From Lactobacillus delbrueckii subsp. delbrueckii DSM 20074 = JCM 1012 (lineage in GTDB: Bacteria > Bacillota > Bacilli > Lactobacillales > Lactobacillaceae): DNA of 42,742 bases. The translations under genes and the position numbers were made by a program. Under the pieces are notes generated by a model that was given only the letters and a program-made list of their open reading frames with translations, searched no databases and was not told the DNA's origin. The first letter of the stretch is position 1, and every line of letters begins with the position of its first letter. This document shows, one piece after another, positions 36,388 to 42,742 of this stretch. The DNA is taken from NCBI RefSeq assembly GCF_001433875.1, contig NZ_AZCR01000003.1, positions 33,034-75,775 on the forward strand. The letters run 5' to 3'.

Positions 36388-36576
36388 ATGTTAAGTTTGC
36401 TTTGCTTACTTTTTATTTTATGGCTCTGCTGGAAGATGGGCGTGGCCCTCTGGCGGGTTCTGATCTTTTTGATCGGGGTCGGCCTGGCCTTTGCCTTGAT
36501 CAGCTCAGTAGTTTTGCCGCTGCTAGCCATCTGTGCCCTCGGGGGCCTGGCTTGGGCAGTAATCTCAAACACGTAA
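36388..36576 (+). CDS. Small hydrophobic membrane protein (62 aa), unknown function
   Basis: A 62-residue protein that is almost entirely hydrophobic with probably two helices (about 2-22 and 25-58): MLSLLCLLFILWLCWKMGV, then VLIFLIGVGLAFALISSVV and a Gly/Ala-rich end. It is cysteine- and tryptophan-rich for its size. GGACGGTGA lies before the ATG, an extended -10 precedes it, and a strong palindromic terminator follows, so it looks like a real single gene and not read-through from uppP. I do not recognise a family. Small proteins of this type can modulate envelope enzymes. Confidence 0.65.
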   Translation: MLSLLCLLFILWLCWKMGVALWRVLIFLIGVGLAFALISSVVLPLLAICALGGLAWAVISNT

Positions 36577-36598
36577 AAATAGATAACAGATGAATAAG

Positions 36599-36628
36599 AA
36601 AAGGAGACAGGCCGGCCTGTCTCCTTTT
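36599..36628. terminator. Bidirectional terminator, 15-bp palindrome
   Basis: AAAAGGAGACAGGCC followed directly by GGCCTGTCTCCTTTT. T-runs on both strands serve the small membrane protein gene (+) and the pseudouridine synthase gene (-). Confidence 0.88.
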
Positions 36629-36661
36629 TTGACTTTATTGTTTTGTTATTTTTCTGCTAAT

Positions 36662-37570
36662 TTATTTCCCTGCTTCTTGCTTCAGCTGCCGCCACAAGCC
36701 CTGCATGTCGCCTGGGTCGGGAATCTCAATCTCCCGCTCTTCCCCGCTGAAGGGGTTGGTGAAGGACAGGTAGAAGCAGTTCAAGGCCTGGCGGGCAAAA
36801 GCATCCCTGGCCCCGTATAGGTCGTCTCCGTAAAGGACATGGCCGATAGAAGCCATGTGGATCCGGATCTGGTGGGTCCGACCGGTCAACAGGCGGAGTT
36901 CAACTAAACTGGCCCCCGGGACCTGGTCAAGGACCCGGTATTCAGTCAAGGCCCTTTGCCCCTTTGGATTGACCTCCCGCTTGACCGTGTCCCCCACCCG
37001 GGCCAGGGGCTTGTCGATCAGGCCGCTTAAATCTCCTTCGGCGAAGTTACCATGCACGATAGCGTGGTACTTTTTGATAAAAGCATCCTTGCCCAGCTTG
37101 CTGAAGCGGTCATGGGCGATGGCGTTCTTGCCCAAGAGAACCAGGCCGGAAGTGTCCTGGTCCAGCCGGGTCACGATGTGGGGCTTGACGTAAGCCGGGT
37201 TGACCCCCTGCTTTTCAAAGTAAGCCAGCACCCGGTTGATTACCGCGTCTTCCGCATGAAAGCCGGAAGGAATCGACAAAAGGCCGGCCGGCTTGTTGAT
37301 CACCAAATAGTCAGCCGTTTCTTCAATAATGTCCAAGGGCAGGCGGGAGACCTTGAGCCAGGGGTTGACCGGCTCTTGGCCCATCAAAAAGTGGACCACG
37401 TCCCCTTCTTTTAACCGGTAGCTGCCATTCCGGCGGTGGTGGTTGACCAGCATCATCCCGCCGTGGTTCTTGCAGTTGTTGACTGCCCGCCGGGAAAAAC
37501 CTTTTTTCAGCAAAAAATGACTCAGCTGGCCTGGGTCATTTTTCGCAACAATCATTTTGTATACTTGCAC
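36662..37570 (-). CDS. RluA/RluD family pseudouridine synthase
   Basis: A 302-residue pseudouridine synthase equivalent in position to B. subtilis YjbO. An N-terminal S4-like segment (SHFLLKKGFSRRAVNNCKNHGGMMLVN, about 16-42) precedes the catalytic domain. RLDQDTSGLVLLGKN holds the catalytic Asp, and LLTGRTHQIRIHMASIGHVLYGDDLYG is the second family motif. It probably modifies 23S rRNA or tRNA uridines; the exact site is unknown. Start: GTG at 37570, whose G is shared with the nadK TAG stop; an ATG five codons later is possible but has no clear ribosome binding site. nadK and relQ lie immediately upstream in the same operon. Confidence 0.92.
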   Translation of the reverse strand: MQVYKMIVAKNDPGQLSHFLLKKGFSRRAVNNCKNHGGMMLVNHHRRNGSYRLKEGDVVHFLMGQEPVNPWLKVSRLPLDIIEETADYLVINKPAGLLSIPSGFHAEDAVINRVLAYFEKQGVNPAYVKPHIVTRLDQDTSGLVLLGKNAIAHDRFSKLGKDAFIKKYHAIVHGNFAEGDLSGLIDKPLARVGDTVKREVNPKGQRALTEYRVLDQVPGASLVELRLLTGRTHQIRIHMASIGHVLYGDDLYGARDAFARQALNCFYLSFTNPFSGEEREIEIPDPGDMQGLWRQLKQEAGK

Positions 37571-38367
37571 TATCTGTCACCAATGAAGGCGTCGTTGACC
37601 CGCTCCCAAAAATGGTGGTGGCCATACTGGTAAAAGCGAATCTCTTCCGCCGCAATTTTATAATCTACTTTCTGTACGTCGGTCAAGCTGATCCTTTTCC
37701 CGTCGACGATCACAACCGCCCGGTCGGAAATCTTCGGCACGATGGTGATCCACTCATCCGGGGCAATAACGATGGGCGAGCCCACCGTCCGGAAGACCAG
37801 GTTGTTGATCGAGGCAATTTCGGTCAGCTGCAGGGTCTTGAGGCGGGGGTGGATTACCGCTCCGCCCAGGGACTTGCTGTAGGCCGTTGACCCGGTCGGG
37901 GTTGACACGCAGAGCCCGTCGCCCCGGAAATTCTCAAAGCGCTCGCCCCCGAGCCAGACCTCAGCTTCCATGGTCTTGGAAATCCGCTTGATTGAGGCTT
38001 CATTTAAGGCCAAAAAGCGCTTCTCCCCGCAGCTGGTGGTTACCTTCATCTCCAAAAGCGGGTAGCCCACCTCGTTTTCTTCAACGGGATGGCTGGCCAG
38101 GGCGTCAACCAGCTTCTCCATGTCGTAGTTCCGCCAGTCGGTGTAAAAGCCCAGGTGGCCGGTGTGGATACCGGCAAAGCAGATCTTGTCCAGCTGCTGC
38201 TTATACTTGTGAAAGGCAGAGATCAAGGTACCGTCACCGCCGACAGAAATTACCAGGTCGGGATGCTGCTGGTCCTGCAAAATGCCTTTTTCAGCGAGCA
38301 GCACCTGCAGGTGCCGGACCGCCACCTGGGTGGTCACGCGGTCATTGTGAACGATAGCTACTTTCAT
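37570..38367 (-). CDS. nadK: NAD kinase
   Basis: NadK (PpnK) phosphorylates NAD to NADP, supplying NADPH-dependent enzymes such as TrxB. It has 265 residues. GGDGT is at 43-47 with the catalytic Asp, FLALNEASIKR contains the conserved NE pair near 119, and GDGLCVSTPTGSTAYSKSLGGAVIHP is the Gly-rich loop. It overlaps relQ by ATGA (38364-38367) and shares one base with the next gene. The relQ-nadK-rluD order is conserved across Firmicutes. Confidence 0.96.
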   Translation of the reverse strand: MKVAIVHNDRVTTQVAVRHLQVLLAEKGILQDQQHPDLVISVGGDGTLISAFHKYKQQLDKICFAGIHTGHLGFYTDWRNYDMEKLVDALASHPVEENEVGYPLLEMKVTTSCGEKRFLALNEASIKRISKTMEAEVWLGGERFENFRGDGLCVSTPTGSTAYSKSLGGAVIHPRLKTLQLTEIASINNLVFRTVGSPIVIAPDEWITIVPKISDRAVVIVDGKRISLTDVQKVDYKIAAEEIRFYQYGHHHFWERVNDAFIGDR

Positions 38368-39002
38368 GACTTTTCCTTGCCCTTGTTCTTGGTGAAGATC
38401 TTCTGCGCTTCCTTGACCTCATTTCTGATAGAGGACATCTCTTCATCCAGCTGGTAGGCAGCTTCCGCCGTCCGCTTGAGCCGCTCAGAAATATCTTCCG
38501 GGTAGGCCCCCTGGTACTTGTAGTTCAAGGTATGCTCAACCGTGGCCCAGAAGTTCATGGCCAGAGTACGGATCTGGATTTCCGCCAAAAGGCGCTTGGC
38601 CCCCTCGGGCAGATAAACCGTGTAGGCCACCACCATGTGGTAGGACCGGTAGCCGGACGGCTTGGCATTTTGGATATAGTCGCGCTCTTCGACGACTTCC
38701 AGGTCATCGCGGGCATGGAGCAGGTCAACGACCCGGTAGATGTCATCGACAAACTGGCACATGATCCGGATACCGGCAATGTCCTGCATGTCGGTTTCGA
38801 TCACGTCCGGGCTGATGACCCGCCGCTGCATTTTCTCCTTAATGGAGTCGACCGTTTTCACCCGGCCAACCACGAATTCTATTGGCGAATGCTCTCCCTT
38901 GGTCAAGAAACTCTGCCGGAGAGCTCTGAATTTAGCTTTTAGTTCATTTACGGCTTCATTGTATGGCCATAAAAAAGTATCCCAATCAGTAATCACAGAC
39001 AT
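38364..39002 (-). CDS. relQ: Small alarmone synthetase RelQ (GTP pyrophosphokinase)
   Basis: A single-domain (p)ppGpp synthetase of the SAS1/RelQ class, 212 residues. Catalytic motifs are EFVVGRVKTVDSIKEKM (ATP-binding), DIAGIRIMCQFVDDIYRVVDLL, YIQNAKPSGYRSYHMVV (G-loop) and EIQIRTLAMNFWATVEHTLNYK. No hydrolase, TGS or ACT domain is present, so it makes but does not remove the alarmone. The C-terminal helix likely serves tetramer assembly. First gene of the relQ-nadK-rluD operon, divergent from the CYTH gene. Confidence 0.96.
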   Translation of the reverse strand: MSVITDWDTFLWPYNEAVNELKAKFRALRQSFLTKGEHSPIEFVVGRVKTVDSIKEKMQRRVISPDVIETDMQDIAGIRIMCQFVDDIYRVVDLLHARDDLEVVEERDYIQNAKPSGYRSYHMVVAYTVYLPEGAKRLLAEIQIRTLAMNFWATVEHTLNYKYQGAYPEDISERLKRTAEAAYQLDEEMSSIRNEVKEAQKIFTKNKGKEKS

Positions 39003-39099
39003 TTTCCTTCCATCTTAAACAAATTCATTTTAACATAGATGTTAGCGAAAGCACCAACGCAACCTTTTTAATTTTTATCTAGCAAAGGAGTCTTAAAAA

Positions 39100-39702
39100 A
39101 TGAGCAAAAACCGCGAAATTGAAGCCAAAGTCGCCCTGGACCAGGCCAGCTATGAGGCTATCGTCGCTGCCTACCCGGTCAAGAGCGACTTCAAACAGAG
39201 CAACCACTATTTTGACACCCCGGACAAGCAGCTAAAAGAAGACCACAGTGCCCTCAGAATCCGCTGCTTCCAAGACCGGGCCGAGGAAACCATCAAGGTT
39301 CCGGTCAAGAAGCTGCAGGAGACCTACCATGAAAGCCTGGAAATCAATGATGATTTAACCCTGCCTGAAGCCGAGGACTTTTTAAAAAAGGGCCGGCCAA
39401 GTCTGACTGGCAATGTTGGCCAGTACCTTTTAGAGCATTACCCGGACAAAGCCAGCCAGCTGACCCTTTTTTCCTGGAGCAAGACCCGGCGGATCCTTTT
39501 AGACGGGCCAAAGGGCTGCGAGCTGACTTTAGACCAGACTAGCTACCCGGACGGCTACCAGGACTGGGAAATGGAAATTGAAAATGACTCCCCGGCTGCT
39601 ATCAAGGAAGCCCTGGCAGAAATTAAGACCCGCTTTGCCCTGCCGGTCAAGTCAGCCAACAACCAGAGCAAGATTGCCCGGGCCAGCCAGCATGCCAAGT
39701 AA
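39100..39702 (+). CDS. CYTH domain protein (YjbK family)
   Basis: A 200-residue CYTH-domain protein. The N-terminal signature ExExK is EIEAKV (7-12). Charged strand residues expected to line the tunnel follow: YFDTPDKQLKEDHSALRIR, ETIKVPVKK, LDQTSYPDGYQDWEMEIE. CYTH enzymes act on triphosphates (thiamine triphosphate, polyphosphate) with divalent metal. Next to relQ it could act on tripolyphosphate or nucleotide ligands, but this is unproven. The ATG has AAGGAG upstream. An inverted repeat TAACAT-AG-ATGTTA at 39031-39044 lies in the divergent promoter region. Confidence 0.88.
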   Translation: MSKNREIEAKVALDQASYEAIVAAYPVKSDFKQSNHYFDTPDKQLKEDHSALRIRCFQDRAEETIKVPVKKLQETYHESLEINDDLTLPEAEDFLKKGRPSLTGNVGQYLLEHYPDKASQLTLFSWSKTRRILLDGPKGCELTLDQTSYPDGYQDWEMEIENDSPAAIKEALAEIKTRFALPVKSANNQSKIARASQHAK

Positions 39703-39711
39703 GAATAGGCG

Positions 39712-39744
39712 AAAGCTTTTCTTTTGTTTTCAAGTAAAAGCTTT
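39712..39744 (+). terminator. Possible weak terminator after the CYTH gene
   Basis: AAAGCTTTT pairs with AAAAGCTTT across a U-rich 15-base loop. No T-run follows, so it may only attenuate. Confidence 0.35.
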
Positions 39745-39782
39745 GTTAAAGTAGCAGATGAAGCAAAAATTGGAGGTCGACC

Positions 39783-40433
39783 ATGTTCGAACTTTTTCTG
39801 TTTATCAATCCCTTAGGTTTATCCTGCTACCAGCTTGAAAAACGCATCCGGCTATTGGCGGAAGAACTGCAACTTGAAATTTCCGTCAATTACATTCCCC
39901 TGGTAACCATGGAAGCCATGAAAGCCGACATGGTCAAGCGGAACTGGAACTTCAACACTTCCATCAATTTAGCCAATTATCACAATGCCTCAGTCAGCGC
40001 CCAGAGCTTTTACTATGCCGTGCAAATCGCTTATGGCAAGAAGAAGGCCAGGAGCTTTTTGTTCAAGTTGCAGGAAAGTTTGAGTGACGGCCAGCGGTCT
40101 TATTCCCCGGCCTTGGCTGAAGAATTGATGGAAAGCCTCAATATCAAGCCAAAGAAAATTTCATCTACTTTGAAAGATGCCTGCCTTAAAGACGTCATTG
40201 CCCAGGACCAGCAGCTGGCCAGGAAATTCCAAATCACGGCCCTGCCTTCAACCGTGATTTTTGACGACCAGATCGATGACAGCGGTCTCTTGCTTGATGG
40301 TGAATTAAGCGACGACGACCTCCTGCAAATTTTCCAAAACAGCGCGGACAGCTGCCTTGAACCCTTGATGCAGCTAACGGAGAATGCTCCACTTTATTAT
40401 CATTATCCGGTCAGCCACCTTCATCTCTTATAG
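39783..40433 (+). CDS. spxH: DsbA-fold adaptor protein, SpxH/YjbH-like
   Basis: A 216-residue protein with the thioredoxin/DsbA-like layout of YjbH/SpxH, which delivers the stress regulator Spx to ClpXP in Bacillus. The N-terminal strand FELFLFINPLGLSCYQLEKR aligns with the DPLCPECW active-site region of YjbH. Here only one Cys (C15) remains, so a redox CxxC is absent. The cis-Pro region is ITALPSTVIFDDQ (about 157-169). Position between the CYTH gene and coiA is the same neighbourhood as Bacillus yjbH, which strongly supports the call. GGAGG precedes the ATG. It ends at a terminator overlapping the coiA 3' end. Confidence 0.8.
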   Translation: MFELFLFINPLGLSCYQLEKRIRLLAEELQLEISVNYIPLVTMEAMKADMVKRNWNFNTSINLANYHNASVSAQSFYYAVQIAYGKKKARSFLFKLQESLSDGQRSYSPALAEELMESLNIKPKKISSTLKDACLKDVIAQDQQLARKFQITALPSTVIFDDQIDDSGLLLDGELSDDDLLQIFQNSADSCLEPLMQLTENAPLYYHYPVSHLHLL

Positions 40434-40435
40434 CC

Positions 40436-40462
40436 AGCCTCTCCTTTAGGGGCTGTTTTTTT
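40436..40462 (+). terminator. Terminator of the spxH-like gene
   Basis: AGCCTC pairs with GGGGCT (one G:U) around TCCTTTA, followed by GTTTTTTT. Confidence 0.75.
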
Positions 40463-41306
40463 GCTGCAAAAATTTCAAGAGCCAGCTTTTCTCCCCCGGC
40501 CTGCGCCAAGTGGAAAAAGCTTCCTTGGGCAAAGTAAAGACAGTGTAGCCGGCCAGGTACATCAATTCCCCCAGCTTCTGACCCAGCTTGCTCTTTTCCT
40601 TCAGCTGCTGGTCCAGATAGTCCCGCTCCTTGACCCAGTCATCGGCCAAAGGCGGGGGCAAAAGGGGCCTAAAGTGCCATAAAGCGGCAATTCCTTCTGC
40701 GTCCAAGGCGAAGTCCACCTGCCGGTACAGCAAGGTCTGGCTGACAGGGGCCTGCCTTATTTGGTACTTCAATCTAATCAAGCCTGCCTCTTGGTGGATT
40801 TCCAGATAATAGCTTCCCCAGCACCGGTTTTCCCGGAAAAAGATCAGCTGGGTCTGCTTTAGCTTTTCCCCTAAAAAATGCCGGCGGCCGACCAACCAGA
40901 CATCCTTAATCCCAATCGCCTGGTAAAGGGCATGCCGGTGGGCAAACTCCCCCTTGCTTAAGGGCGCGCACTGGACTTCAAAGGCCAAGAGCGGTGTGGC
41001 CAAAATGTCAGCCCGCAAGGCACCGTCAGCCAGCGGCACTTCAGCTTTCGCATTTAGCCCCGCCGCGGTCAAAGCGGCTTTGAGGAGCATTTTCCCCTGC
41101 CGGTGCTCCTCTTGTTCTCCTAGCCCCCGGTAAGCCTGGTAGTGCTTGAAAAAAGGCTCTGCCTTCTGCGATAAAACCAGGATGACCGGTTTCCGGCAGC
41201 GCGGGCAGCGGTAGACTTCCTGGTTGAGATAGGCCGGGTTCTCCCGGACCTTGCCGGCCTCACTGACGGCCAGGACCAGTTCTTTATTTAACAAAGCTGC
41301 GTACAA
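40446..41306 (-). CDS. coiA: CoiA, competence-induced protein (nuclease-like)
   Basis: CoiA, 286 residues, needed for recombination of incoming DNA in transformable streptococci. An N-terminal Cys pair (YRCPRCRKPV, 33-42) suggests zinc binding. The core GALRADILATPLLAFEVQCAPLS (about 95-117) contains the D...E-x-Q pattern of restriction-endonuclease-like nucleases. A C-terminal helical part follows. The start is TTG at 41306, behind GGGGGA; the nearer ATG (41319) is out of frame. The upstream block 41314-41351 nearly repeats the comFA promoter block. It is not visibly damaged, although an IS110 element sits directly upstream. Confidence 0.92.
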   Translation of the reverse strand: MYAALLNKELVLAVSEAGKVRENPAYLNQEVYRCPRCRKPVILVLSQKAEPFFKHYQAYRGLGEQEEHRQGKMLLKAALTAAGLNAKAEVPLADGALRADILATPLLAFEVQCAPLSKGEFAHRHALYQAIGIKDVWLVGRRHFLGEKLKQTQLIFFRENRCWGSYYLEIHQEAGLIRLKYQIRQAPVSQTLLYRQVDFALDAEGIAALWHFRPLLPPPLADDWVKERDYLDQQLKEKSKLGQKLGELMYLAGYTVFTLPKEAFSTWRRPGEKSWLLKFLQQKNSP

Positions 41307-41313
41307 AATAATC

Positions 41314-41351
41314 CCCCATTAACTAGTACGCCAAAAAGGGGAGATTTTTTT
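41314..41351 (-). promoter_or_regulatory. Competence-type promoter block of coiA (com box)
   Basis: On the minus strand: an A-tract, CCCTTTTTGG, then CGTACTAGTTAATGGGG, leading into the ribosome binding site. 31 of 38 positions equal the comFA block. The GTACTAGT element lies about 15-20 bases from the TTG start. Confidence 0.7.
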
Positions 41352-41375
41352 AAAATAGGCAAAACATACTAACCT

Positions 41376-41600
41376 AGTGTTGGATGATTACTCGACGGAG
41401 TAGTCGTTCAACACTTTTTCTTTTACTATGTAAAGTGGAGATGAAGCCAATGCCGTGAGCTCTTTGGACACACGATGTCGTAAGTAAAACGGGCAGCTTC
41501 ACCATTCAATTGTGAATCTCGTCTAAGTATGTTGGCTGTTAAAGTCCTGTTGAGAAAATTAGATCTGATTGGATTAGGTGGAGGTAGCTCATCTCCAAGT
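41376..41600 (+). ncRNA. Candidate IS110 bridge RNA (non-coding leader)
   Basis: No ORF of note lies in the 313 bases from 41307 to 41619; the part after the coiA promoter folds well as plus-strand RNA. First is an 18-bp hairpin, AGTGTTG plus 11 more pairs (41376-41393 with 41398-41415), loop GACG, using three G:U pairs that only work in plus-strand RNA. Second is a stem TGAAGC/GCTTCA (41442-41447 with 41496-41501) closing a loop of about 48 bases, extended outward by GTGG/CCAT. Third is TCTAA/TTAGA (41522-41526 with 41559-41563) with outer AATC/GATT, closing a loop of 32 bases. One 5' hairpin then two large loops is the layout of bridge RNAs from IS110 elements with long left ends. The T-run after hairpin 1 would also suit a terminator, so that reading is not excluded. 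Confidence 0.5.
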
Positions 41601-41619
41601 AAAGCGGAGGTTTATTCTT

Positions 41620-42742
41620 ATGGATTTATTGAAAACTGTTTTCGGTATTGATGTTAGCAGCCGAAAGTCTAACGTATGCATTATGGTCAATGGCCAAAAA
41701 GTTAATGACTATGCCATCTCCAACGATATGGTAGGCTTCAATCAGCTGCTAGGTGACCTTAAGCAGGTTACTAACCCACAGATTATCTTTGAAGCAACTG
41801 GCGTCTATTCCAGAAGACTCCAGGCATTCTTGGACATGCACGAATTGCGCTATGTCATGATGAATCCGCTAGAAGCCAAAAGAAAGACAAAGGATGACCT
41901 GCACCAGAACAAGACCGATAAGCTTGATGCAATGTACCTTGCCAAGCTGCAGTCTGAGCACCCGCAACGGCTAGCCTATGTTCAAAGCGAAGAAATATCA
42001 AGAATTGATGGCCAACAACCGTATCTATGAGCAGGCTTCGCACGATCTGATAACCAACAGGAATAGACTGCACAAAGCCATTCAGCTCACTTTCCCAGAG
42101 ATTGAGCACCTAATGGCTAATCCGAGAGGAAAAAACTACTGGAGTATTGTTCTCAGATTCCCGCACCCTGATATCGTACTAGAAACAAAAGAAGCCGATA
42201 TCATCGACTTCTTAAAGAGCTTATCTGGTATTGGTGAAAAACGTGCCAATGATCTGGCGCAGAGGCTTATCCGGCTGGCCAAGCTCGCATGCCCAGCTTT
42301 CAAAAAGAGCAGTGCTCATATTCGTGGCCTTGAAATGGCCCATTAACAATATTCTGAGCGCTGAAGAGGCGTGCCAGACAGCTTTACAGGAGATGACCAA
42401 GCTCGCTCCCAAGCCGGATCTAGAGATCCTTAAAAGCATTCCTGGCATCGCCGAAAATACTGCCTTGAGAATTATTAGTGAGCTCGGGGATATCAGACGT
42501 TTTAACAACCCTAGCCAATTAAATGCCTTCGTTGGTGTTGATCCTCAAGTTTATGAATCTGGCAATCTCACGGCCCACCTGTCAATTTCAAAGCGTGGGA
42601 CGGCTATTGGCAGAAAGGTGCTGTACTTGGCCATAAGCCAAATTCAGTCTGCTAAGAAAGTGGGAAACCCTTGTCATATTGCGGATTATTACGAGAAACG
42701 AAAACGGTCTTCTGAGACTGCAAGTCACAAGAAGGCCGCTAT
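41620..42742 (+). pseudogene. IS110-family transposase, two frameshifts, partial
   Basis: DEDD-type IS110 recombinase. Frame 1 from ATG 41620 (GGAGG upstream) reads MDLLKTVFGIDVSSRKSNV and contains the N-terminal RuvC-like acidic residues (D in FGIDVS, E in FEATGVYS, DKLDAMYLAK). Near 41995 the sequence continues in frame 2 (KKYQELMANNRIYEQASHDL). Near 42335 it moves to frame 3 (INNILSAEEACQTALQEMTK), which carries the C-terminal Transposase_20 part (LKSIPGIAENTALRIISELGDI, then SISKRGTAIGRKV with the catalytic-type Ser region). Each shift is a net +1. The frame is open at the window end. With both shifts the protein cannot be made whole, so movement would need a helper copy. Confidence 0.9.

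Larger units (their letters stand above)
41360..42742 (+). mobile_element. IS110-family insertion element, left part, runs off the window
   Basis: Contains a structured non-coding leader (about 41376-41600) and a transposase-related frame from 41620 to the window end. Base composition and codon use shift toward A/T compared with the host genes. The exact left end is not marked by terminal inverted repeats, as usual for IS110, and is placed only approximately between 41352 and 41376. The right end is outside the window. Confidence 0.8.

Noticed and set aside
39031-39044. TAACAT-AG-ATGTTA as a regulator site before relQ and the CYTH gene
   Set aside because: Only 6-base arms in an AT-rich gap; no second copy seen, so not listed as a feature.
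41376-41415. 18-bp hairpin with T-run as a plain host terminator
   Set aside because: No plus-strand host gene ends here (the spxH-like gene already has a terminator at 40436). G:U pairs and the following loops fit an IS110 RNA better; kept as an alternative.
1-42742. CRISPR arrays, tRNA or rRNA genes, prophage genes
   Set aside because: No repeat-spacer pattern, cloverleaf-like sequence or phage structural gene was seen.

Overview
The window looks like chromosomal DNA of a lactic acid bacterium, most likely Lactobacillus delbrueckii (subspecies bulgaricus or lactis). I infer this from Lactobacillales gene order, the G/C-rich third codon positions in an otherwise Firmicute gene set, Firmicute-only proteins (HprK, ComFA/ComFC, CoiA, RelQ, DUF1149, the YmfF/H/I/M cluster), and several decaying genes of the kind common in that species. 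Nearly all genes lie on the minus strand. The plus-strand exceptions are yigZ, pgl-uppP-small membrane protein, the CYTH protein, the SpxH-like protein and the IS element. No rRNA, tRNA or CRISPR array is visible.

Layout, left to right. (1) 1-1012: start of yvcK and complete rapZ, with a clear promoter. (2) 1051-3549: accessory block between uvrA and rapZ, with a P1-family peptidase, a frameshifted DppA-type D-aminopeptidase and a DUF308 membrane protein. (3) 3646-8604: uvrB-uvrA behind a LexA-box promoter. (4) 8658-12753: trxB, gpsA, lgt, hprK and a small membrane protein. (5) 12764-17161: prfB with a programmed +1 frameshift, secA and long-form hpf, the last under a strong promoter overlapped by a cre-like site. 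(6) 17167-21083: comFA-comFC, divergent yigZ, and tagO. (7) 21187-26103: rny, recA, pgsA and rodZ. (8) 26145-31715: ymfI, ymfH, a ymfF broken by one TAG codon, and ftsK. (9) 31735-36628: DUF1149, trmL, an AI-2E family transporter and an orphan GutA-like protein, then divergent pgl, uppP and a small membrane protein. (10) 36662-41306: the classic rluD-like/nadK/relQ/CYTH/spxH/coiA cluster. (11) about 41360 to the window end: left part of a decayed IS110-family element with a long structured non-coding leader.

The most interesting signal is a promoter-like block shared by three DNA-uptake or recombination genes: comFA, coiA and recA. Read with transcription it is CTTTTT, three variable bases, then GTAYTAGTWARTGG. 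The comFA and coiA copies match at 31 of 38 positions although the genes lie 22 kb apart. I read it as a late-competence (ComX/SigH-type) promoter. recA also carries a perfect-core LexA box, so it appears to be under both SOS and competence control. ComFA, ComFC, CoiA and RecA all look intact.

The second signal is the IS110 leader. It holds an 18-bp G:U-containing hairpin followed by two stem/large-loop structures, the architecture expected of an IS110 bridge RNA. Smaller points are the loss of cinA from between pgsA and recA, a GutA-like protein without the usual PTS histidine region, and three damaged genes (dppA-like, ymfF, IS110 transposase).
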